64,000 nt of DNA from Ariolimax columbianus (lineage: Eukaryota > Mollusca > Gastropoda > Stylommatophora > Arionidae): contig JAVGWX010000013.1 in the NCBI GenBank assembly GCA_036924085.1, positions 60,356,390 through 60,420,389 of the forward strand, written 5' to 3'. Below are positions 40,001 to 52,000 of this stretch, in pieces. A model generated the notes under the pieces. The model ran no database searches, had not been told where the DNA came from, and saw nothing but the letters and a program-made list of their open reading frames with translations. The first letter of the stretch is position 1; every line of letters begins with the position of its first letter. The position numbers were made by a program, and so were the translations under genes.

Positions 40001-43000
40001 GAGTGTCTTTGCTTCTTTATAGATGAGTGTCTTTGCTTCTTTATAGATGAGTGTCTTTGCTTCTTTATAGATGAGTGTCTTTGCTTCTTTATAGATGAGT
40101 GTTTTGCTTCTTTATAGATGAGTGTCTTTGCTTCTTTATAGATGAGTGTCTTTGCTTCTTTATAGATGAGTGTCTTTGCTTCTTTATAGATGAGTGTCTT
40201 TGCTTCTTTATAGATGAGTGTCTTTGCTTCTTTATAGATGAGTGTCTTTGCCTTCTTTATAGATGAGTGTCTTTGCTTCTTTAGTAGATGAGTGTCTTTG
40301 CTTCTTTTCTTGCTTCTTATAGATGAGTGTCTTTGCTCTCTTAATAGATGAGTGTCTTGCTTCTTTATAGATGAGTGTCTTTGCTTCTTTGTAGATGAGT
40401 GTCTTTGCTTCTTTATAGATGAGTGGGCTTTGCTTCTTTCTAGATGGATGATGTCTTTGCTTCTTTCTTTGCTTCTTTATAGATGAGTGTCTTTGCTTCT
40501 TTATAGCAGTCAAACACCCAATTCCTGCGCCCATTGTTTCTCACCTTTAAACTTGTCCACATCCTACTCTTCCTTATCAATCCATCCCTCCTGCCTCTCC
40601 TCAATTTCTTCCCACTCCCCACCCATCTTTCCATTCCTTTGTTCAGATTGCTGGACTGTTTGTATAAGGAGCAAACAGTTCATAGTGTCAGTATTTGCTG
40701 CTTAACAATATTCTTAATATGCCTATAACTCGTGAAGAGAATGACATAGCGACTTGAAATAAGTAGCCATTTCATGTTTAGTGAAAATGTCAAGTCAATA
40801 TGTATTTCTGCTCTTTAGACAAATATATGAATCAGGAAGAGAATAATAGATGAGTCAGGGATGAAGTAATAGATGAACCAGTGGTGAAGTAATAGATGAG
40901 TCAGAGATAAAGTAATAGATGAGCCAGGGGTGAAGTAATAGATTATCCAGGGGTGAAGTAATAGATGAGTCAGATATGAAATAATAGATGAGTAGGGATG
41001 ACGTAATAGGTGTCAGGAATGGAATTATAGGTGAGTCAGGGATGAAGTAATAAGTGAGTCAGAGATGAAATATGTTTGTTACAAGATGATAAACAGAAAA
41101 GATGTAGAACCATGTAGCAAATACTGTAAAATCCCATTTTTCATTGCTCAGTCAATATACAGGTTTCAATTTTTTTTTAGTGTTGCAGTTTTTGGCACTA
41201 CAGCTTGTCATCTGAGTTCGAGACGCTGAGACAAGAATGGGGCGCCATTTTGTTATGTCAGTGATTTAGAGTGTTTACAGCATTGTCTGAAGAGTTTTGT
41301 TTAGCCTTTCTACATTAACCGTTTTCAGTACTTGTAATTTTGATGATTTGTGTCTTTCTGTCTGGGCCAAATGCCACAATTTCGTATGCCAAATAGTTTA
41401 TTCAAAATCAAATCAAATCATATTCTTCTTCGTCGTTCATTCTCAAACTCTCGCTACCAAGCCCGGAAAATGGTTTTTTGCAAGTAACGAGATGTTGTCC
41501 AGAGAATGGAATGCATTATCGTAGTTTACAGCTTGAGTATGATATTTGCACCTTTCAGTCCAACACATCCAACTTCAGCAAGCATTTTTTTTTTTCCTTC
41601 TTTGATCCTTTCTCCTTAGCCAGTCTACCCTGTTGTCAATGATCACTGCGCGGAGGCATAGAAGGATCATGGAAGCTCTGGTTCGTCTTCCTTGACCCTA
41701 GCAATCAGCTTTGGATTGCTGCAGCTTATACACTGCTCATGATCTTCCCCCCAAATAAATTAATATTAAACAAATTGAGCTAAAAATACAATCTTCTTTC
41801 TGTGTTGATCCTGAAAAGGAGGTTGTGTTATAGTTTACAGCGAGGCTGCGATATCTGCGTCTTTTGGCTCTGTCACTACAAACATATTTATAACATCTAC
41901 ATAAACAAACTAAACAGACTTACCTCAGAAAAATCTAATTTACTTCATCACAATCAATAATGGAATAACCTTTTGAATCGAAGCGAAATAGAAAAAAAAA
42001 TCGCTTATAAATCTAAAAAACGTTAATCTAGCCATCTTGTTGATTCAAGACTGGAGCAAGTGGTCTCGTTAACAATTCATCCCATTCTAGAGCAAAAATG
42101 TTGTTAACACAACAAATACACCACAGTCCGCATACATGGACAATGGTTCAGTAAAACCCAAGATCTTTAGCTCAATTTGTTTAATATTAATTAATTTTAT
42201 TTGGAAAAAAAACTATTTAACATACAGACGTACAGCACTTGTCCCCAGGCTGAAAAGTACAAATCTACAACATTAGACAGGAATGGAAAGAGTTAATCAA
42301 AACCAGAAACCTGCACAATCCAAAAACAAACAGGATACAAGCAGCTACAGAGGAATAAAAACACAAGAAGCGATGAACGCGAAACACAAATCTTACCCTA
42401 TTCTGAAATCTTGCGTTGAGAAGTTTGGCCAGTCTGAAACCACAGCTCCATTTCCAGACATCTTTGACCGAAGCAATGGCACTCTCTTTTCCAGAGTACA
42501 CTTCACTGTAAGGTAAGACAAAACTATCATTCACTATGCTGTTTCTTTCATTGCTGAGACTCAAAAAGAGGGATTTATCAATCAATCAAAATCTTTCGGC
42601 TCCTTATGTCTTCAACAAATAGATGCCAAGTTATCCTGTCATGTGCCATCGATTTCAGTGCTATCCACATATTCTATACCTTTTGATTTCCTGTAGCTGA
42701 CCTGTCCATATATTGAAGTTTTTGGTGACATAAAATTTACAGATGAGATTTAGTTTAGTTTAGTCGAAGAATCAACGTCATTGTACACAGTTTAACTCAT
42801 AAGTGCTTTGTTCCTCTTCATATTTTTGGAGAATCTCAGCACAATGCACTAACTCCGTAGCATCTGCAAGGATCCCGTAATAGACTGGGTAGATATTTAA
42901 CATAGTTTTGAATTTTGCCTGGACAGCGACCAGAGGGATTTTTAATGTGTGTGACATCGCACACAGGCATCCGATCTCTACTACCCAGAGATCCTGAGAA

Positions 43001-46000
43001 ATACTAGAAAGGCTGAGTAAAAAAATCCAGGTCTCCACCGTGATTTGAATCCACAACCTCCAGCGACGTCTTAACTCAAGACCACTCAGATGAGGTAGCC
43101 GGGCCTATACCTGATCGTCCTTATTCACCTCTTACAATATGCCTGGCAGGTTACAGTGTTGCTACAATTTGCTCCTTTTACTACTCCAGTAACACATGGA
43201 CAGGGGAAGGTTTTAGAGTTCCGAGGTATAGGCTGCTGGTCTTGACAGTTGACATCCTAGTTGATTAGTTCCTTCAAATATAAAAAAAACATATCCCGTA
43301 TTCAAACCCTTGCCTACAGTCTACAAGACTGATACTCTCACCACAAAGACTCGAGAAATATGTACTTTGTAGTGATATATACGGTAATGTTTAAATATCT
43401 TCTGAAATTAAACAAATGAAAAATTCTTTATTTATTACAACTAAACATAGTAAAGCCAAATATGGACTATGTCCATGGAACGAATGAATCAAATATCTAC
43501 CCGTGGAATGCAATGTCTGCGAATGGCCACTTGTGTCTCCAGAAGAGACGGATTGAGGAAATTCACAAAAAGGTCGGTTCCGTTCCATCCCATTTCCAGA
43601 CAGAATGTGCACGGGTCCGTTCATCTTAAGAGAATGTCCTCCAATCAGCTACCCCTGTGTGCTTACAATGCGAGTGTTGTGGTTCAGGCTTCCTTAACGT
43701 AACGTTTTTATACTGGTTTAAAAGACTCTGCAGAGTCTGTATACAACCAGTTTAATTTACATTACCTTGCTAAAAAAAGCTGTGCGCATCCCATTTATTC
43801 TTAAATGTATTAATTGTCCCTGCCTCCACTACCTCATGTGGCAATGCATTCCAAGCAGACACCACTCTGTGACTACACAAATATTTCCTAATATCTAATC
43901 TGGACCCCTCTTTAGTTAATTTGTAGCTATGCCCTCTTGTTCTTGTGGGTGGCTGTATTTTGAAAAACTTGTTATAGTCTAATTTATCCATTCCTCTGAT
44001 CATCTTATAAACCTGTATTAAGTCACCTCGAATTCTTCTCTTTTTTAGACACTGCAGACCGGTTTTTCTGAGCCTTTCCTCATAGCTGTAATTCTAGAAT
44101 CCCACTATCATCTTTGTCGCTCTTTTTTGTACTCTTTCCAGCATGATTATGTCCCCTCAATGATAAGGACTCCACACCTGTACACAGTACTCCAATCTAG
44201 GTCTAACTAATGCTTTATAAAGTTTGGACTCCAACATGCACTGACGGCCACATTCTTTTTAAGGTGCAAGAAGAAGAAGAATGTTTCAAGTTATTCTGGC
44301 ACTTACGGATACTTGTTTTTCAGGAAGAGAAACATCCCCTTCTGTCTCACAATAAGAGACACAGGCAGGATAAGGGAGCACTGGTGATCAGAAAACTGGT
44401 AGCCATCCTTCTGAACTTTTTCAACAATCTGTACAAAGTCAACAGAACATGTTCAACATCTTTGAACCTATTTAGCATGAACAACTCTCAGGGGTACTAA
44501 TGGGGCTTGACGATCATGTCTCTCAGCCCCCACTGTCCATGCCTACATAACCTACTAGAGTCACAATGTCTCTCAGCCGATACTGTCCAAGCCTCCATAA
44601 CCTACAAGAGTCACAATGTCTCTCAGCCTACATTGTCCAAGCCTACATAACCTAAAAGAGTCACAATGTCTCAGCCTCCATAACCTACAAGAGTCATAAT
44701 ATCTCTCAGTTTCCATTGTCCAAGCCTACATTAACCTACAAGAGTCACAATGTCTCTCAGCCTCCATTGTCCAAGCCTTCATAACCTACAAGAGTCACAA
44801 TGTCTCTCAGCCTCCACTGTCCAAGCCTTCATGACCTATAAGAGTCACAATGTCTCTCAGCCTCCATTGTCCAAGCCTATCTCACCTACAAGAGTCACAA
44901 TGTCTCTCAGCCTCCACTGTCCAAGCCTACATAACCTACAAGAGTCACAATGTCTCAGCCTCCATAACCTACAAGAGTCATAATATCTCTGTTTCCATTG
45001 TCCAAGCCTACATTAACCTACAAGAGTCACAATGTCTCTCAGCCTCCATTGTCCAAGCCTATCTCACCTACAAGAGTCACAATGTCTCTCAGCCTCCACT
45101 GTGCAAGCCTACATAACCTACAAGAGTCACAATGTCTCTCAGCCTCCATTGTCCAAGCCTATCTCACCTACAAGAGTCACAATGTCTCCCAGCATCTCGT
45201 ACCTAAGTCTCCCTCACCTACAATGAATCTTACTCTCTCATGTCCAAGCCTAGCTCACGTGCAATTTCTCTCGAAATCATGTTCAAGCCTATCTCACCTA
45301 CAAGTCACAAAGACTCTTAGCCTCTCATACCCAAGTCTACCTCACCTTCAATGATCCTTAACCTCTCATACCCAAGTCTACTCACCTTCAATGACCCATA
45401 ACCTCTCATACCCAAGTCTACCTCACCTTCAATGACCCTTAACCTCTCATACCCAAGTCTACCTCACCTACAAAGACTCTTAACCTCTCATACCCAAGTC
45501 TACCTCACCTTCAATGACCCTTAACCTCTCATAGCCAAGTCTACCTCACCTACAATGTCTCTTGCAACAGGCTGCACTAGTGTAGTACCCAGGATATATA
45601 TATATATATCTTGAATGCCATTTGTTGAGTAACAGCAGGCTCCCCCTTCAATCCAAACCACATATCTATTAGCCACGTACGATTCATGTGCTCCTGTACG
45701 ACTGAGCCCTGCTTAAATTTGACATATCAAGACTCGTGGTCTTCCACATGCGAAATCAGAGATGTATTCTCGGAACCTGCTGGAATGACTTTGTCCAAAA
45801 TGTAGAAGTCAGCACAAAGACAAATCTCCCTCCCATCTGGGAAAACTTGGATAACTGCAGCCTCTCAATATCAGTCATGTTGTTTGTCTGGCCCAGGATG
45901 TCCGGACCCATCAGATTCTCCACAAATCTGTCCTCAGTGTCAATGCCACCACCCTGGCCTGTTGGAGGTGCAGGAGAGGACACCCCGATACAATATGATT

Positions 46001-49000
46001 TTGACATCTGACTGATTCTCACTCAGTTTTAAACAGAATTTTGACAAAGTGCCGTCGCACTTGAAAATGGCAGTGGTAGACCGACGCAACGGGCCTCCGA
46101 CACCTAAGCTAACTTTATTATTAATGCGGTGTTGTTTTTGCAGGGTGTTCTAAATACACCAACATTTAAAAAATATTGTTGATAAACCAGCCTGCTCGCA
46201 ATAAGTTATGCTAGAAGCCTGGCTATAGGAATATTATAGAAAACAGTTTTAATTTCTCACTGGTGCGTCCTTCTCAACCAGAAGACCTCTTATGTAACAA
46301 AAAGGGCATAAGATGCAACACAGTGAGTGAGCTGAGAGCAACCAGCGATTCATAGCTGGCATCATGGTCAGTGAACTACAGCTGACCAAGAACCTATTCC
46401 CCTCCATGCAGAAAGCCTGGGAAGAGGCTGCTGAACTAGAGCAGTCTGGCTAAGAGAATAGGGATCTTAGTGGGAAGGCAAACCTGGTACCCAAAATAAC
46501 CAACTAAAATCTGATGTTTCGGACCAAAAGATGCAGATATCGCAGCCTCGCTGTAAGCATAAGACATAACGTTCTTTTAAGGAAGATAGCCAAAAAAAGA
46601 ACATGTAACAAAATGAACATGTCTATTATAGTATATAAATAGAATAAATGGTGGCACTCAGTGGTCTCGAGGTAAGGCGTAGGGTGCTAGAGGTCGCGGG
46701 TTCAAATCACGGTGGAGACTGGGATTATTTCACGTGGATCATCCAGCAAATATTTCCCCTGATCTCTGAGTAGTTAGACAAACAACCGTGTGCAGTGGCA
46801 TGCACGTTAAAAATACGTTAGCAGTTGAAAATCGAAAAGAGTAGGCCTAACGGACGCTGCTCTGACAAAATTCAAATTTAAAATCTACTCAAAATTATTC
46901 TAGGGATTCTCGCCCCACAGAGAATATGTTGCAAAAAGGGGACTGTGTGGCTATAACTTCAGGTTATGTGGTTAGCTTAGATGGCGCCTGACAAGTTGTG
47001 GGTCTACCTTGCTCTAATTTTTGCTTCCACCTCTATCAGTCTCAAAAATAGGCGATCGTATATTCCAGTGGCTAACAGATGCTGGGATTGACCTGGCAGG
47101 TCACCAGTGGATTTCCATCTGCCAAAAAATATGAAACAAAGAAGGTCACACCTCCCCACGACATAAGTCGACTGAAGATAGATAGATAGAATAAATAAGA
47201 TGCTGAGCAGTGTATGAGCTGCAGCAGTCCGCAACCAATAGCGGACTGATAGCATTAGGGCTAGTGAACCAGAGCTAAATGAACTTAGATCAGTACTCTG
47301 TCAACTATGCCAGCAGTCCAAACCCAGAACAGTCATAGTATAGTGGATCCCATCCCAGTGTAACATTCAAGGCAACGAGGAGGCAGACGGATTGGCAAGA
47401 CAGGTGGAAAGCTACCACAACCAGATTCAAATTTGACTTACGAAGAATCCAAACCTTTTATTAGGACCAGATACATAGAAAAATGGGGAACAGTGCATAC
47501 TGGCTACACAAGAAATGATGCTTATTACCAATTGAACAGAAAAGAGCAGGTGGTGGTCTTCAGACTCCGCACAGGCCACAACAGACTGAGGTACCATCTA
47601 TTTGATAAACTGAAGACATGTGCTACTAACGAATGCAATTGTGGTACTGAGAAAATTATCCCTGAACATCTGCTGCAAAATTGCCCGACATACGAGGGCC
47701 AAAGAAAGCACATGTGGCTATCCCCAGTGCCAACACTTGACAAGCTCTATGGTAGCGTCAACAGCCTCAGAATAACAGCTGCTTTCTTTGAACAAATTCA
47801 AGTCAATGTCTAACAGCGTACAAACAGAGCTGCCAAGACGCTTCTATACATCCAATCAGTGATCCTGGATAACAGGCTGCAACAGAGCTGACTGGCTAAG
47901 GAGAAGGGATCGAAGAGGGAAGGCTAAGCCAGTACTCAAAAATGCCTGCTGAAGTCAGATGTGTCGAACCGAAAGGTGCAAATTGAGTCAAGCTGTAAAC
48001 TACAATAACACATTCAGTTCTCCGGACAACATCCTGTTGCTTGCAAAGCCCTTTTCAGGGCTTGGCAGCGGGAGATTGACAATGAATGAAGATGACGAAG
48101 AAGTAGAATACTTTCAGCATTCCCATTCGGACAGGATGAGGAATAGAATAGCTTGTTTGACCACCAAAATATTTTAGGGACAAAGTTGCAGTTTACTGAT
48201 CCTACTGGACTGGAAACTTACTGTGTTCAAGAAAGGCTCGTCTGAAAACTTTTGTAGAACACCCAAACAGCCTGGACAAGGGCATTCATTTGTTGAGGTA
48301 GATGACTGTTGTCCATTTGGAAGAAGTTTCTCTATCTCCTGGGGGAAATAAATTTGTACATTTATAGTCAAGACTGCCCTGATTACATTCAACATTCATC
48401 AAACCCCACTATTATATTCAACATTCATCAAACCCCACCATTATATTCATCAATATCCCTACCCTTTCATTCATTCAACAATAACTCCCCCATTACATGT
48501 ATGCCCCCCCTCCCAAATTATATTCAACATTGATCAACACCCCCACTATTACATTCAACAACCCCTACCGCACCCCCAAATTATATTCAACATTCACCAC
48601 CACCCCCTCCCGCTAAAATTATATTCAACATTCATCACATCCCCACCCCAAGAAATGATATTCAACATTCATCACACCCCCAACCAAAGAAATGATACTC
48701 AACATTCATCATCCACGCCCTCCCCCAACCCCAAATGTATATTCAACATTGATCAACACCCCCACCATTACACTCTCCCTCTCTATCTGTGCACCTGCCA
48801 CACTCTAGATGATTCCCATATTCTCTAGGTCTTTTAATTTCTTTACACTTTGTTTTCTATGCATCTATCTTCGTTGGCACCCTATGCTTGGAATGAAGTG
48901 AAGAAGAGACAAGAAGAATAGCAGCATGCATTTATTACCTCAGGTGATATCTTGAAACTAGCTGGATGCAGCTCTCCGAGAAACCGCAGTATGCATCTTG

Positions 49001-52000
49001 GGCAGCATCCAACCTGGTGCATGTCTGATGCAATCTGCCGAGCCTCTTCTGCTGAAGTTGTCAACAATTCAAATTCATCCATCTGTGTCAAGAACAAATA
49101 TGTGAAGAAAACAACAGTGAAAAAATATGCCACTATCCAAGACATAATTCGGACTGAATATCAACATCAAGAAAAACCAAACTCCTTAAACTTAACACTA
49201 TCAACAAACGACCAATCATGCAAGAGGGTGAGCATTGAGAAAAAGTGAAAACTTTGAAGTATTTGGGCAGCACAATTGACACATCAGGAGGTACAGATGC
49301 AAGAAACAGAATTGGAAACGCAAGAAAAGCATTCCTGACACTATACAACATATGGAGTTCCAGATAAATCAAAATCCACACCAAAGTTAGAATATTCAAA
49401 GTCAGTGTCAAGTCGGTGCTGAGGTATGAAGCAGAAACATGGACAACGACCAAAGACATACAATAAAGATTCTAGTTCTTTGTTAACGCCTATGAAGGAT
49501 AATGAGCATAAAGTGGTAGGCCATGAAAAATGAAGACTTATGGGAAAGAAGCCAACAGCAGCCACCGGAACAACAAATTAAGTAAAGAAAATAGGGCTGG
49601 ATAGTACATACGCTATGGGAGGCACCGTCCAACATAGCCAGACAGGCTCTTTCATGGAATCCTCAAGGGATGAGAAAGAAAGGTAGACACACAAATACAG
49701 ACAAGAAAATGTGAGAATGAACTAAGATCAAATGATTTCACCTGGAAAGAGGCAGAAAGAGCAGCTTAGTAAGTGACAATATCCAACATAGCCAGACAGG
49801 CTCTTTCATGGAATCCTCAAGGGATGAGAAAGAAAGGTAGACACACAAATACAGACAAGAAAATGTGAGAATGAACTAAGATCAAATGATTTCACCTGGA
49901 AAGAGGCAGAAAGAGCAGCTTAGTAAGTGACAATATCCAACATAGCCAGACAGGCTCTTTCATGGAATCCTCAAGGGATGAGAAAGAAAGGTAGACACAC
50001 AAATACAGACAAGAAAATGTGAGAATGAACTAAGATCAAATGATTTCACCTGGAAAGAGGCAGAAAGAGCAGCTTAGTAAGTGACAATATCCAACATAGC
50101 CAGACAGGCTCTTTCATGGAATCCTCAAGGGATGAGAAAGAAAGGTAGACACACAAATACAGACAAGAAAATGTGAGAATGAACTAAGATCAAATGATTT
50201 CCCCTGGAAAGAGGCAGAAAGAGCAGCTTAGTAAGTGACAATATCCAACATAGCCAGACAGGCTCTTTCATGGAATCCTCAAGGGATGAGAAAGAAAGGT
50301 AGACACACAAATACAGACAAGAAAATGTGAGAATGAACTAAGATCAAATGATTTCACCTGGAAAGAGGCAGAAAGAGCAGCTTAGTAAGTGACAATATCC
50401 AACATAGCCAGACAGGCTCTTTCATGGAATCCTCAAGGGATGAGAAAGAAAGGTAGACACACAAATACAGACAAGAAAATGTGAGAATGAACTAAGATCA
50501 AATGATTTCACCTGGAAAGAGGCAGAAAGAGCAGCTTAGTAAGTGACAATATCCAACATAGCCAGACAGGCTCTTTCATGGAATCCTCAAGGGATGAGAA
50601 AGAAAGGTAGACACAAATACAGACAAGAAAATGTGAGAATGAACTAAGATCAAATGATTTCACCTGGAAAGAGGCAGAAAGAGCAGCTTAGTAAGTGACA
50701 ATATCCAACATAGCCAGACAGGCTCTTTCATGGAATCCTCAAGGGATGAGAAAGAAAGGTAGACACACAAATACAGACAAAAAAATGTGAGAATGAACTA
50801 AGATCAAATGATTTCACCTGGAAAGAGGCAGAAAGAGCAGCTTAGTAAGTGACAATATCCAACATAGCCAGACAGGCTCTTTCATGGAATCCTCAAGGGA
50901 TGAGAAAGAAAGGTAGACACACAAATACAGACAAAAAAATGTGAGAATGAACTAAGATCAAATGATTTCACCTGGAAAGAGGCAGAAAGAGCAGCTTAGT
51001 AAGTGACAATATCCAACATAGCCAGACAGGCTCTTTCATGGAATCCTCAAGGGATGAGAAAGAAAGGTAGACACACAAATACAGACAAGAAAATGTGAGA
51101 ATGAACTAAGATCAAATGATTTCACCTGGAAAGAGGCAGAAAGAGCAGCTTAGTAAGTGACAATATCCTATACACCAAGAGATGTGACAAGCTTTGATTG
51201 ATGGAAGACGTAAGGCATTAGTAAATGGTGAAAAACAACAAAAATAATTTCTGGACTTATATTTTAGTTTGTTTAGAGCATCATAGATGGCACCTAACAG
51301 GCTGCGGATCTACTTTGCTGTGGTGTTTGAGTTTATTAAGATGAGGTCGCACATCAGTTAACGACCCTCTGTAGGCGATTGTCCCAATGCAGTGGAGTAT
51401 TTAGCTGCTCGAGCCTAGTCTGCTAAGCAGGAAATGTTCTCCCAGCTACATCCAGCTCATACCAGAGCTGGGACCTGTACAAGGGCATCTGCCACTGTAG
51501 AAGTACAGGTCGACTAAAAACTTAGATATTTTAGTGTGTATGTATGTGGAGGGGGCGCCCCCTTAGTGCTGAAGAATAAAGGCCAGTTTGCCCTGAATAA
51601 TTTATCCAATGTGCTGCATGCAGGTTAAGTTATAAAAAAAATGTTTAATGTCATATTGAGGTTTTTAATGCATGCTTTCTCATTCAGGAGACCAGCATGC
51701 CAACTGATGGCCAGCTGGCCTCAGTGCAAGAATTAACCAATATCCACAGACAAAACACCACATAACTATATATATATATATTTCTTCTCTTCTTCTTCTC
51801 GTTCGCCTTATTTATCTATTCCCCAAGGCGGTGTGCGTTGCACTGTGGTTTTTATTTTACGCCTGTTGGCCCAGTGCATCCGACTTCAGCGTGCATTTTA
51901 TGTAAGGGTCTGCTTCCTCCTGCATTTTCTAAGGGTTTGCTTCCCAGGGGTAACGGCCGGCTGTGATGGGGATTGAACCCAGCACCTTCGGTTGTGAGCC

